NCBI RefSeq assembly: GCF_034652275.1 | Contig: NZ_JAXIWG010000004.1 | Location: forward strand, 186,001-250,000 | DNA: 64,000 nucleotides | Direction of reading: 5' to 3' | Origin: Yoonia sp034652275 | GTDB lineage: Bacteria; Pseudomonadota; Alphaproteobacteria; Rhodobacterales; Rhodobacteraceae | Part shown: positions 35,392 through 44,165 of the stretch, one piece after another | Layout of the letters: every line of letters starts with the position of its first letter | Numbering within the stretch: position 1 is the stretch's first letter | Program-made: the position numbers and the translations under genes | Notes under the pieces: generated by a model | What the model was told of the DNA's origin: nothing | Database searches by the model: none | Seen by the model: only the letters and a program-made list of their open reading frames with translations

Positions 35392-37623
35392 TTACTCCTT
35401 GATTTTCATTTTGCTGGGGGCCGCACTTTTGGACTTTCGAGTGATCGCAGGATCGGTAGCTGTGACCGCATCGCTCTGAGGCGCGCGTGGCTCAATGCTG
35501 CGCCCAAAGCCGTCCTCGGAATCGCGTGTTTTGGGTGCGGACCTCTGGATCGAAAAGCCGCTGAACAGCGCTTCTCGGTCGATGAACGTTTTCTCGTTCC
35601 AATTGCGATCGACGATTTTGAACGCCTGTTGTTTCTGGGCATTCATGTCTTTGATCGCGTCGAGCGCGGCGAAAACAACGTTCTCATCCCACTCTTTGCG
35701 CTTTGGATCACCAGTGCGAAGCGCACGATTGGTGGCAGTCCACTCGGCAGCGCTGAGCCCATCAAACGGTTGATCATGACGGCTGACTTCATGGACGGTT
35801 TTCACTTCCATCCAACGACCATCGAGATGGACAGAGACTGCACCGATATCCTGATGATCCCAGCGCACATCAACGTCCTGATTGCCGTAGATCAGGAACC
35901 AACGGGCAAGTTCTTCAGAATGATACCGCAGACCAAGGATGGTGATGCCATCTTTTCGCAACTGTCGTGTCAGTGGGAGGCCAAATGCAAGCCGCTGATG
36001 TTCCCGCAGTGGCAGTGCGTGGAGCGGGTAGTTTCCAGCTTCGTGGTCTGCCTCCCATTGTTGCAGGGGGGTTCTGCCGCCAAGGCCCTCGTGTGAGGTG
36101 TTGTGATAGATGTCCACAATCCAGCGCACCAGAGCGAAGCACAAATCCTCGGGGTAAAGGCAAGCACGATCCTCTGAGGGGTGATCACCGCGCTGCAGGA
36201 CGTTCGAAAATGTCCGGCCGGACAGCCGGGAGAACAGCTTCATGGACGCGGTCCGGAAAAGTCGTTCGATTGTGCCGCGCATGGAAGGGCTGCCAGCGAT
36301 TGTGCGTAGCACATCAACACCGAGATCGGCGCAGGCATCCGTAAACCGGATGGATTTGAACACGCCGTTGTCTGCGACCAAGGTCTCGCATTTGCCGCTC
36401 GCGTTCCAAGGCGTCAAAGCGCCGACAGCATCTGCGAAATGCCCTTTTGGTGTCATGGTCATCCGCAAGCACTCAAGTGCTGCCGAGGTCGTAGGATTGC
36501 GTGTCAGCTGCATCCCTACGATCATCCTGGTGCGGCAATCGATAGCCACCACGAGCCACCAGCGATCTTTTGTATTGTCCAGACCGAGTTCGGTCAGCTC
36601 TTCGGTGGTGAACAGTCCGAGAAGGCCGCTCTGCGCCATGATCGTGATCAGATCGATCTTGGTCTCATCGATCTCGACGCGCTCAAAGGGTCTTGAAACC
36701 GTCAGGCCTTGGCCTACCGGCTTCATCAACTTTATGGCTTCTTTCTGGCCGCGACGCGCGACCAAAACCATGAACTTGTCCAGACTATTGATCAGCTTTC
36801 TTACTGCCTCCCGGCTCGGTATGCGCAAAGCGGACAGCCCTTTTTCAAGACGGGCCTCGTTTTCTTTTGTGAATACCTTGCGCACTTCTTGAGCGGTGGC
36901 TCCTGGCGAATGCCCGTTCAGGTGCAAGTAGAACTCGTTGACGGTCTTCATCATCAGCGCATTTTCTTCGGGTGAAAAATAGCTGGAATGATTTCCACGA
37001 TTTGCGCATTTGTCGATCAAAGCCCACTTGCCCCCCGCCTTGACCAAAGCCACCCATTTACGGATGGTCCGCGCGTTTGCGGCCTCTGGAGTCAGCGATG
37101 CCCCGCCACCGCGAGGCTTCTTGCCGGTGCCGTCGCGGTATTTCCTGAGCTTTTCGACAGCGGCGGGATTTGGACAGTCCTTTTCCAAATAGTCAGCGGC
37201 ATATTCGCGGATCATCGGCATATTGGCAGTGATGGATTCATCGCTCATCTTGATGCGGTTCTTCCCCAAAGACCGGTCGTTGAGCTCCATCAATGCTTGC
37301 GCCATTGCGTATCTGATATCGACCCGCTGCCGATGAGCAGGCGGCAAGTTCGGCGCAACAAGATCAAAAAAATTCCGCACCGACGCAGATCGCAACTGCG
37401 GCGGTAGGTAGTATTCCACTTCATGCAGGACTTTTCCGGCCGCACTAAGCCGGTTGAGTTGCGCCACATCGAAGGACTCAGTCAGGCCATTTCCATCAGC
37501 GGGAACCAAGATGGCCTGATCGCCACTCATGTAGGATAACCTCATCTGCTTTCCTTCGATCGTGATCCTGTCATGTGGACCCAAAACGAAGGACGGGAAC
37601 CTGCGGTCAAAATCACGGCTCAT
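35392..37623 (-). CDS. tniA: TniA/TnsB family DDE transposase
   Basis: This 743-residue transposase has the retroviral-integrase-type catalytic core, with the triad Asp in FERVEIDETKIDL, Asp in ETLVADNGVFKS and Glu in SMRGTIERLFRT. A Mu-type C-terminal beta domain follows, with YGNQDVDVRWDHQDIGAVSV. The N-terminal 300 residues include DNA-binding helices. A C-terminal tail rich in Ser and Lys probably contacts TniB. I start at ATG 37623: AAAGGA lies 8 bases upstream, and this ATG overlaps the stop of the small ORF. An upstream in-frame start at 37641 would put that site inside the gene. Confidence 0.92.
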   Translation of the reverse strand: MSRDFDRRFPSFVLGPHDRITIEGKQMRLSYMSGDQAILVPADGNGLTESFDVAQLNRLSAAGKVLHEVEYYLPPQLRSASVRNFFDLVAPNLPPAHRQRVDIRYAMAQALMELNDRSLGKNRIKMSDESITANMPMIREYAADYLEKDCPNPAAVEKLRKYRDGTGKKPRGGGASLTPEAANARTIRKWVALVKAGGKWALIDKCANRGNHSSYFSPEENALMMKTVNEFYLHLNGHSPGATAQEVRKVFTKENEARLEKGLSALRIPSREAVRKLINSLDKFMVLVARRGQKEAIKLMKPVGQGLTVSRPFERVEIDETKIDLITIMAQSGLLGLFTTEELTELGLDNTKDRWWLVVAIDCRTRMIVGMQLTRNPTTSAALECLRMTMTPKGHFADAVGALTPWNASGKCETLVADNGVFKSIRFTDACADLGVDVLRTIAGSPSMRGTIERLFRTASMKLFSRLSGRTFSNVLQRGDHPSEDRACLYPEDLCFALVRWIVDIYHNTSHEGLGGRTPLQQWEADHEAGNYPLHALPLREHQRLAFGLPLTRQLRKDGITILGLRYHSEELARWFLIYGNQDVDVRWDHQDIGAVSVHLDGRWMEVKTVHEVSRHDQPFDGLSAAEWTATNRALRTGDPKRKEWDENVVFAALDAIKDMNAQKQQAFKIVDRNWNEKTFIDREALFSGFSIQRSAPKTRDSEDGFGRSIEPRAPQSDAVTATDPAITRKSKSAAPSKMKIKE

Positions 37624-37784
37624 TGGTGAGATCCTTTCCAAGAAACGAATTTTTTGGGTTTCATGCGTTTAGAAGGCACGGCTAACAGTTCGCGATGCGG
37701 TTTGAGGTCGATCTTGCATTCGTCGATTTCCACCCGCTCAAGGAGGCAAAGGCCGGTCAGGGCGCGGTCGAGTTCAAGGCTCAT
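37620..37784 (-). CDS. 54-residue ORF mimicking the transposase catalytic motif
   Basis: This short ORF lies between tnsA and tniA. Its start, AAAGGA then 8 bases then ATGAGC, copies the tniA start context. Its stop overlaps the tniA ATG (ATGA). Residues 15-27 (LERVEIDECKIDL) match the first DDE motif of TniA (FERVEIDETKIDL). The codons differ mostly at third positions, so the likeness is not a recent DNA copy. A basic tail (SKRMKPKKFVSWKG) follows. It could be a remnant of a related transposase or a regulatory peptide. Its function is unknown. Confidence 0.55.
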   Translation of the reverse strand: MSLELDRALTGLCLLERVEIDECKIDLKPHRELLAVPSKRMKPKKFVSWKGSHQ

Positions 37785-37786
37785 TG

Positions 37787-38479
37787 TTAGGTTCCTTTCC
37801 GGAATACGGTTGCTTTTGGTGTGATGCGTTCGCCGCCCCGGACGATCAGTTCGCCTGTCCGAATGTGGCGGAGAAGAGCCCTGTAGCCTTGGGCACCAAG
37901 ACCGACCTGAAGTGTCAGATCGCGCAAGGTGCGTCCCCCAACCATCTCGTTGACGGTAAAAAGGGCGATCTTTTCAGCTTCAGGATCGCCTTCACGCATG
38001 ACCGCGATGATCCGGGCGTTGTGAAGTTCGATTGGATCGAGATCCGTTTCGGAAATCAGCCTTGTGTCAACGGCGAAGCCATAATCACGGACCCACCAAG
38101 CCACCGTCTGCATGTGGCTGAGGAAATCCTCGCCAGGGATCTGATGCTCCATCCGCCACTTGGTGCGATTTTCCGGCTTGATCGTATACGCGATCTGCCG
38201 CGCATCATGCAGGGTCACCACGACGTCGAAAATATGATGTTGTTCGCGCTTTGGTCCGTAATAGAAGTAAACCTGCTCGCGCATCGTGGCGACATCGTGC
38301 CGTGCGTTCAGCACGTAGAAGACGCACTGCTCAAGCCAGGATTCGGCTTGCGTGCGGACACCTGCGCCGTAGCCAAGGACGGAATGCCCCGTGCAGTGGC
38401 CTTGAGAGGAGAGTGCGATGTTACGTTCGGCGAGGGAGGGACTGGGCAGCACGATGCCGCCCAAAAAATTAGGTGTCAT
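37787..38479 (-). CDS. tnsA: TnsA-like endonuclease
   Basis: This is a 230-residue protein placed, as in Tn7, before tnsB/tniA. The N-terminal half has the pattern of the TnsA nuclease: Glu46/Glu50 (QAESWLEQCVFYVL), Asp85 (HHIFDVVVTL) and Lys101 (IAYTIKPENR). TnsA cuts the 5' strands at the transposon ends so that the element moves by cut-and-paste. In Tn7 the Lys is preceded by Gln two residues earlier (QxK). Here that place is Thr99, so activity is not certain. The C-terminal half is a possible winged-helix domain (LRDLTLQVGLGAQGYRALLR). The gene is two bases from the small ORF. Confidence 0.75.
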   Translation of the reverse strand: MTPNFLGGIVLPSPSLAERNIALSSQGHCTGHSVLGYGAGVRTQAESWLEQCVFYVLNARHDVATMREQVYFYYGPKREQHHIFDVVVTLHDARQIAYTIKPENRTKWRMEHQIPGEDFLSHMQTVAWWVRDYGFAVDTRLISETDLDPIELHNARIIAVMREGDPEAEKIALFTVNEMVGGRTLRDLTLQVGLGAQGYRALLRHIRTGELIVRGGERITPKATVFRKGT

Positions 38480-39388
38480 GGGTGTTTCTCACATTTGGAG
38501 GCTGGCCACCGCCCAGAGATGAGGGCGGAGCATTTCTCATGTTTCGAACCGGTTAGCGGACCTGGCTTTGCTGATTGCGGGGCCAGAAGTCAGTTTTGGG
38601 TCCGCTGTAGTGGCATGGTGATCGGCAATGTCGGGCCGAGCCCTGCTTGCAACGTGTGCAAAAACAGGAATGCGGGTCGACAGGGCCGGATCGAGGATTG
38701 GCACTCAGTGAAGGGGTGAGAACAGCCTGTGTCCTTGCGTTTCGCGACTGAAACTGCTAGGATGATATTGTCAAAAGTGGGCACAGGTCTGTGTCTCAAA
38801 CAATGGCGCTGGGATGTTGACGCATCTCGGCGTTCTTGTTTTTCGGGGTGGTTTTACGTCATCCTTTGGCTCCTTTCATTTATCGACAGTCGGCAGACTT
38901 TATTGACTTCCTGTCCAATTCTCGGCGCGGCGTGTAACACGGATTTTTCATTGTTGCGAGATGCGAATCCAAAAATTGTCATTGAAAAACAAATGCTTAA
39001 ACCGTTATTTGGGGTGTCAAAATATGAGTTCCCACAACTTGCCGCTACTGCACGCAAGCATTTGTGCCCCGTATTTAGCCAATACTGATCAAGCAGGCAC
39101 AACAGGCTGTTAGTGCCCTTGTGTATGTGCAGGACGATGAGGCTAGAATAAAAAGTTGCTGTAAGGAAAAAACTCGCGTGAGGTCTGAGTGGCTCGCCTG
39201 ATGTGTAAAGATTCATGCCGCTACCTACCGGCTCATCAGCCCGATTCGTGCGCCCGAAAGGTGCCGCAACGGTGGTAAAAAGGGAGAGGATCATGTCGAT
39301 ATCCTTGATCATAGTGCCGCGCGATGAAATCGCGGCAATGAAACCGGATTTCAGGATTTGCAGAATAGGCAGTGTTGGATGGCCCGCC
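38480..39388. other. 909-bp stretch upstream of tnsA without a supported gene
   Basis: No open reading frame here has coding character or a good start. The segment next to tnsA must hold the tns operon promoter. At 38772-38786 the sequence TCAAAAGTGGGCACA resembles, in reverse, the GCCCACTTT core of the transposon end repeats and could be a transposase binding site. At 39381-39399 a 7-bp-arm hairpin (GGCCCGC..GCGGGCC) spans the stop of the neighbouring gene. Confidence 0.4.
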
Positions 39389-40021
39389 TCATGCGGGCCG
39401 AATAATCGCAGCGAGTTTTTCTAACGTGGTTCCCTGCAAGGTGCGTCTTTCCTCGATTTCAGGCTTCCTGTCGGCGGCGCTGACCGAGCCGAACATCGCC
39501 TTCAGCACCATACGGCCGACGCGACATGTCAACGCAGCGCTAGGTCCATCGTTCGTGACCGTCATTGTCAACGCCACATCCTCTGACAGCTTGAACCGAT
39601 CTGTCGCCATAGCGTCGACATAGAGCGCAACCGCTTCACCAAAGGTGTTGGCGCGAACAAGATCTGCACTTAATGGGAATATCTTCAACTCATCAGGGTC
39701 GGGAAAGTGCCAATCTGCCCTTTCGGCAAGTTGTGCAAAAGGTTCGTCCGATATCGGCTCCTGCCGCACCGAAACCGGTCCACGTTTCAAGCTTGTGATG
39801 GCAGTAGTCGCAGCAGGAACATCCATCATTCCGGCTCCCGAAAGCACAGCGAAAGTCAGATTGACGACGTCCAAGCCGACCATCTGGGCCGCGCCCCTTC
39901 CTCGACCTGCCTTCGAACGAAGACCATGCTCAGAAAGGCGACGATCAAAGGTTTCAACCTTCGACTCGGGCAAGTCGAAAAGCTGTGCCACCGCCTTCAC
40001 CATGTCCCCTGAGGTTGCCAT
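39389..40021 (-). CDS. Hypothetical protein, transposon cargo
   Basis: This is a 210-residue soluble protein of no family I know. The N-terminal 45 residues (MVKAVAQLFDLPESKVETFD, RRLSEHGLRSKAGRGRGAAQ) are helical and basic and look like a small DNA-binding head. The centre has AERADWHFPDPDELKIFP, and the C-terminal part ends in a strand-rich region. There is no signal peptide or membrane helix. A 241-bp AT-rich region with a 12-bp palindrome lies upstream, suggesting a regulated promoter. It could be a regulator of cargo genes, but this is inference. Confidence 0.6.
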   Translation of the reverse strand: MATSGDMVKAVAQLFDLPESKVETFDRRLSEHGLRSKAGRGRGAAQMVGLDVVNLTFAVLSGAGMMDVPAATTAITSLKRGPVSVRQEPISDEPFAQLAERADWHFPDPDELKIFPLSADLVRANTFGEAVALYVDAMATDRFKLSEDVALTMTVTNDGPSAALTCRVGRMVLKAMFGSVSAADRKPEIEERRTLQGTTLEKLAAIIRPA

Positions 40022-40093
40022 CGTCCGCGTCTTTCGTAAAAATTTCCTATGAACAAATTCGCAGGTTCGTCAAAATGAGTCAATAATTTAAAT

Positions 40094-40105
40094 GGAAAAT
40101 TTTCC
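40094..40105. promoter_or_regulatory. Palindrome in the AT-rich region before the 210-residue gene
   Basis: GGAAAATTTTCC is a perfect 12-bp palindrome within a strongly AT-rich 241-bp gap (40022-40262). It sits 73 bp upstream of the gene's ATG and is a candidate operator. Confidence 0.35.
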
Positions 40106-40262
40106 CATAAAAAGAAAATCTTGGGATACAGCAAAGTAAGCATCAATTTTATATAATTAAAACATATACTTATGCCGTTATTCGCAAGGTAACGACGCGA
40201 TGAAACCTGGACTAAGACGGTCGCGGTGTGCTGAGATCGTCGTCTTGCACAACGGTTCTTCG

Positions 40263-42869
40263 CTAGCTGCTCCCAGCTATGATCTGCAGTGATTTGCCGC
40301 CAAGTTCCCGGAACGCCCTTTGCCGGCAGCTCAGGACGATGATCTGCAAGTCTCCTGCCTGCCGGTGTAGGGCGTCGAACATTCGCTCAATGCGATCGTC
40401 GTCAGTGTAGACCAGTGCATCATCCAAGATCACTGGTGCATGCCGGCCACCCTTTGCGAGTAGACGTGCAAAGGCGAGGCGCACAAGAAAGGCGATCTGT
40501 TCCTGTGTGCCACCTGACAGAACGTCGACGGATTCCACCTGGCCGTTTCGGGTCAGCGATTGTGGCAAGAGAGAGTCGTCGGCCCAGTTTAGCTCTGCAT
40601 CGGGCCACAAGAGATGCATCAGTGGTCGCAGTTCTGCTGCAATGGGTTCAAAATATCGATCACGCGCCTCGGAACGCGCGCCGTCAAGCGCGCCTTGCAA
40701 GCGTTGTAGGACCTTCACCTCTCGGTCCACACGGGCAAGATGCCCTCGTGCTACTTCAAGCTTTTCGTCAGCTTCCTGTAATTGTTCCTCGACCGCTTCG
40801 CCAGCGTTACCGGAAATCCGTTCGGTCAATGCTGCAATAGTAGGTCGCAAGGCATCAATCCGGTCTTGTGCTGCGTTCACTACTGACTGCACGCGTTTCA
40901 GGGTGGCCTCTGTTGCTGCAATGTCCAGGGCGGTGTCGCGGATGCCTTTAAGCTCAATTTCCGCCTGTTCGCGGGTGGCGTGAGCTTGTTTCGTCAAGGC
41001 TGCTAATTCTGCCTCGTCTTGGGACGCCAGCCGCTTTAGCGCGGCGCTTGTCATTTCCAGCCGCTCTGCGGCAGCTTCCTGTCGAACGGTTGCCTCTGCC
41101 CTTTTGGTCCGTGCGATATCGCGGCGTTCCCGCAGAGCCTCTCGGGTTGCGGCGAGTTCCGCCGCCTGTCCGTTGGCCGCTTGCCATTCGGCCTCTGCCG
41201 CATCCGCCTCAGGCAGATCGGTGTGATCCTCTTGCGTCGCCATGGGGAGTGCAGCAAGTTGCCGCTGCAATTCCTCGATGCCCTTCGGCGCAAGTGCGGC
41301 CAACTCAGCTTGAAAACCTGTCAGCCGTCCCGAAGCTTCCTGCCGCTTGCGGTGCGCCGTAAACGCATCCTCCATCGTGGAATAACCAAATCCACTCAGT
41401 GCCTTTGCAATTTCGCGCTCGGCTCGCGCCACATCTGTCAGTCCGTCGGGGCCTTCGCCCGGGTGGATAGTCAACGCGCCCAGCCCGTCAACTTGCAGGA
41501 CAGTGGCGGTGTGGAGCGGGTGGACTTTGTCATGTTCGAGCGGTGTAGCGCCGTCGCGCACAGCGCCTTCACAGCCTGGCGTGTAGCGCATTGTGACCCG
41601 CGTGGCCGTGCTGTCCCGTAATGCGCGCGCGGTCGTAAACGCGGCTGCAAGGCCGCGCAGCCGCTCAATTTCGGCGCTGTCAGGCCCGACAGACGCTTCT
41701 GCCGTGGCGGTTTCGACCGCTTGCCGCGCAACCCCGGCTTTCGCGATGCGGTCCTGCAACTCGGAGCGACGTTCATTCGCGGCATCGGCTGCAAAACGGG
41801 CCTGCACCCGCCCCAGCATGTATACGGCGTGCTTTAACCGCAGCTCGGCGGCCTCATGCTCCGCCATGGCGTCTGTGTGCGCCTGCTCAGTTTCAACAAG
41901 CGTTTCATTCGCCTCCTTCAGCTTCACTGTCGCATCTTTGCCCTTCTGCAAGGCATCAGCTTGATCCTTTGTCGCAGTCCTGTGGGCCTCAAGGTCACGC
42001 TGCGCCCGGTCGGCGGCTTGGGTTGCCGATTCAAGTGCCAGCACGGCTGCTTTCACCTGATCTGCATGGGCCAAGGCTTCCTGATGTGACACCGATGCAG
42101 CGGTAAGCCGCGCAGTCCGGTCGGCGATAGCGTCAGGAGCCTCGATCTCCGCCAGTTCACGCCTAAGCTTTGTCCGCTCGGTCAGGGCGGATTGCAGGAT
42201 TTCGACCCGTATCGCCAATGCATCCCGATCAGCCGTCAGCGCATCGAGCTGTTGTAAAGCCTCGGCCCAGGGGCCACCCGTCCGTGGCTTCCCTGTGGGG
42301 GTGGCATAGGCCCCAAGCTCTTCGCGGCAGCGAGCCAGCGCTGCGTCCATGCGGCGCCCCCCCGTCATCGCTTCGACTTCGCCGGTAACCGATGAGAGAA
42401 GATCGCGTCGGGCGTCCAAAGCAGCTTGCTGCTCTTTGTTACTGCCATCGGCAAGACTGGTCAGGCCCTGCCGCACCCACAAAAGGCCCGATGGACCGCC
42501 ATCGCCCCCGCCCAACAACTGCCCGATCCACGCCTCAGCCAAATCTGCCTGAGCAATCAACACACCTGCGCGGCTGACGCGGGCTTCGGGTTTGTTGAAC
42601 CAGCGCTTTGAGACGTGGAAAATACCCTCGGGCGTTTCAAGCTCCACAGTGACTTCCGGCGCGCCACCGGCATGCGGGCGCAGCTGGCCAATCTCTTTGC
42701 CGCGAGAGCCATGGGGCACAAAGAATAGCGCGCGGAGCGAGTCAAAAACCGTCGACTTGCCGAACTCATTTGGGGCGCACAGCACGTTCACCCCGTCCGC
42801 AATCCCATCGATCCGCACCGGATCCGTGAAACGCCGCACGTCTTTTAGTGTTATCGCGCGCAGTTTCAT
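40263..42869 (-). CDS. YhaN-like SMC/Rad50-type ATPase (AAA_27)
   Basis: This is an 868-residue coiled-coil ATPase of the SbcC/YhaN class. The N-terminal head has Walker A NVLCAPNEFGKSTVFDSLRA (about residues 28-47). A long heptad-rich, Ala/Glu/Arg-rich coiled coil spans about 190-730. The C-terminal head has the ABC signature VLSGGTQEQIAFL, Walker B PVILDDALVYTDDDRIERMF and IIVLSCRQRAF. It lacks an obvious Cys zinc hook. Its stop side faces the AT-rich region, and its start overlaps the YhaO-like gene by 4 bp, making a nuclease-ATPase pair as in SbcCD. Confidence 0.88.
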   Translation of the reverse strand: MKLRAITLKDVRRFTDPVRIDGIADGVNVLCAPNEFGKSTVFDSLRALFFVPHGSRGKEIGQLRPHAGGAPEVTVELETPEGIFHVSKRWFNKPEARVSRAGVLIAQADLAEAWIGQLLGGGDGGPSGLLWVRQGLTSLADGSNKEQQAALDARRDLLSSVTGEVEAMTGGRRMDAALARCREELGAYATPTGKPRTGGPWAEALQQLDALTADRDALAIRVEILQSALTERTKLRRELAEIEAPDAIADRTARLTAASVSHQEALAHADQVKAAVLALESATQAADRAQRDLEAHRTATKDQADALQKGKDATVKLKEANETLVETEQAHTDAMAEHEAAELRLKHAVYMLGRVQARFAADAANERRSELQDRIAKAGVARQAVETATAEASVGPDSAEIERLRGLAAAFTTARALRDSTATRVTMRYTPGCEGAVRDGATPLEHDKVHPLHTATVLQVDGLGALTIHPGEGPDGLTDVARAEREIAKALSGFGYSTMEDAFTAHRKRQEASGRLTGFQAELAALAPKGIEELQRQLAALPMATQEDHTDLPEADAAEAEWQAANGQAAELAATREALRERRDIARTKRAEATVRQEAAAERLEMTSAALKRLASQDEAELAALTKQAHATREQAEIELKGIRDTALDIAATEATLKRVQSVVNAAQDRIDALRPTIAALTERISGNAGEAVEEQLQEADEKLEVARGHLARVDREVKVLQRLQGALDGARSEARDRYFEPIAAELRPLMHLLWPDAELNWADDSLLPQSLTRNGQVESVDVLSGGTQEQIAFLVRLAFARLLAKGGRHAPVILDDALVYTDDDRIERMFDALHRQAGDLQIIVLSCRQRAFRELGGKSLQIIAGSS

Positions 42870-43996
42870 CGCGCGCCCTCCGTCGCATAGGCGTAAAGCC
42901 GATTGAGCGCCGCCGCTGCGATATCGCGCTCCGCTTCGGCCAGTGCGCCGTTGCCGGCCTCTGCCATTAGACGCTCTGCGGCCAGCCGCATTGCTCCGGC
43001 TTGGTCAATCGCGTCGAGATCGGTGACATTGTGCAGCGTGCCTACTCTTTCGGAAATCAGGTCGAGCAGCGCGAATTCGGGCGCATGCCGTTCCGCTGCA
43101 ACTCCCAGCGCTGCATGACCCGCAAGAGACGTCCAGCCGCTCGCCTTGATACGGAGCAGAGTGTTACGCCGGTCAGCCGTTGGCAAAAGTGCGGCCAACG
43201 TCAGCGCGGTGTCTTCGCCTTCATGCAATGGTAAGCCGATGTTGGACCACAGGAAGCTGCCTGTCTCAATTGCAGCCACTTCCGGGATGGCCCCGCTCTG
43301 CGCAAGGGTTACCGCAAGACACTGCCCTCGCACGCCATGCTTGAACCGATCTTGCTCCGGCGTGCCCGAATACTGTGTCCGTGGCGTGACCTGTAACCGG
43401 CCATGCCAGTCACCCAACGCGAGATAGTCAAGGCCGGCGCTACGGTCGCGATCTGGCGGGATCTGTTCGCCGCTTTCGACAAAATCGACCACCCCACCAT
43501 GGGCGAGCCCTATCCTAAGCATCCCTTCTGGCGTGGCGATACCCGGCAGATCCTTTGTCAGATCACGCCCTGTCGTGCGCACAGGAACGGGGCAGGGCAA
43601 AAGCGCTACCCCCGGTGCAATCTCGACTACGTCGGTTGCCCTCAGCGCATGCACATTCTCAGGCGCATCCTTCACAATCTCGTCCCAGACCGGCTCAGCA
43701 TTGCGCAGATTGTCGTGGTTGCCGGGTAACAGCCACCAATGCACTTCCAGCGCATCACGCATGGCCGCCAGCGCCTGCCGCAGCACCTGCCGCGATGGCG
43801 TTGCGGAATCGAATGTATCCCCTGCCAAAAGCACATGTTCCGCGCCATGCTCGCGCGCAGCATTCGCCAGTTGCCGGATCTTGTCGAAGCGAGCTTCCAT
43901 CAAGCGGCCGCGCAAGTTCCCGTCTGCTGGCTCCGAGATGTTGGCAAATCGCCGACCAATGTGCAGGTCGCTGGTATGAATAAAGCGGAAGGAAAT
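42866..43996 (-). CDS. YhaO/SbcD-like DNA repair metallophosphoesterase, apparent ATT start
   Basis: This is a calcineurin-like nuclease of about 376 residues. Motifs are FIHTSDLHIGRR (metal site 1), LLAGDTFDSATPS, LLPGNHDNLRN, GLAHGGV and LALGDWHGRLQ. The essential HTSDLHIG motif lies before the first ATG and before the only TTG that an ORF finder would use (43915). The only codon that gives the normal family N-terminus (x-SFRFIHTSDLHIG) is ATT at 43994-43996. GAGG lies 8 bases upstream, and an in-frame TGA follows two codons before. Either ATT is used as start or the original ATG was lost by mutation. It pairs with the YhaN-like ATPase. Confidence 0.8.
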   Translation of the reverse strand: MSFRFIHTSDLHIGRRFANISEPADGNLRGRLMEARFDKIRQLANAAREHGAEHVLLAGDTFDSATPSRQVLRQALAAMRDALEVHWWLLPGNHDNLRNAEPVWDEIVKDAPENVHALRATDVVEIAPGVALLPCPVPVRTTGRDLTKDLPGIATPEGMLRIGLAHGGVVDFVESGEQIPPDRDRSAGLDYLALGDWHGRLQVTPRTQYSGTPEQDRFKHGVRGQCLAVTLAQSGAIPEVAAIETGSFLWSNIGLPLHEGEDTALTLAALLPTADRRNTLLRIKASGWTSLAGHAALGVAAERHAPEFALLDLISERVGTLHNVTDLDAIDQAGAMRLAAERLMAEAGNGALAEAERDIAAAALNRLYAYATEGAR

Positions 43997-44165
43997 AGAT
44001 CAGACCTCGATGACAATGAAAATGGGCTCGGCGTGGAGATTGCCTATCACCTAAGTGACCGGCGTAGCGGTTGAAATGCAAGACATCAAAGTGCGGGATA
44101 CAGCCTGGCCGTGCAATTCTTGTGGGGCTTGAGCCGACGGGGCCTTGGGATCGGCCGATGCTGCC

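Noticed and set aside
38729..39088. Plus-strand frame of 119 codons upstream of tnsA
   Set aside because: Overlaps the other frame, lacks a ribosome site and has no coding-like residue pattern.
38854..39312. Minus-strand frame of 152 codons upstream of tnsA
   Set aside because: No ribosome site, atypical composition and no family resemblance; treated as non-coding.
40263..43996. Assignment of the ATPase-nuclease pair to the housekeeping sbcCD genes
   Set aside because: The ATPase ends and motifs (CAPNEFGKST, VILDDALVYTDDDR) are YhaN-like, no zinc-hook CxxC was seen, and the pair lies within the transposon.
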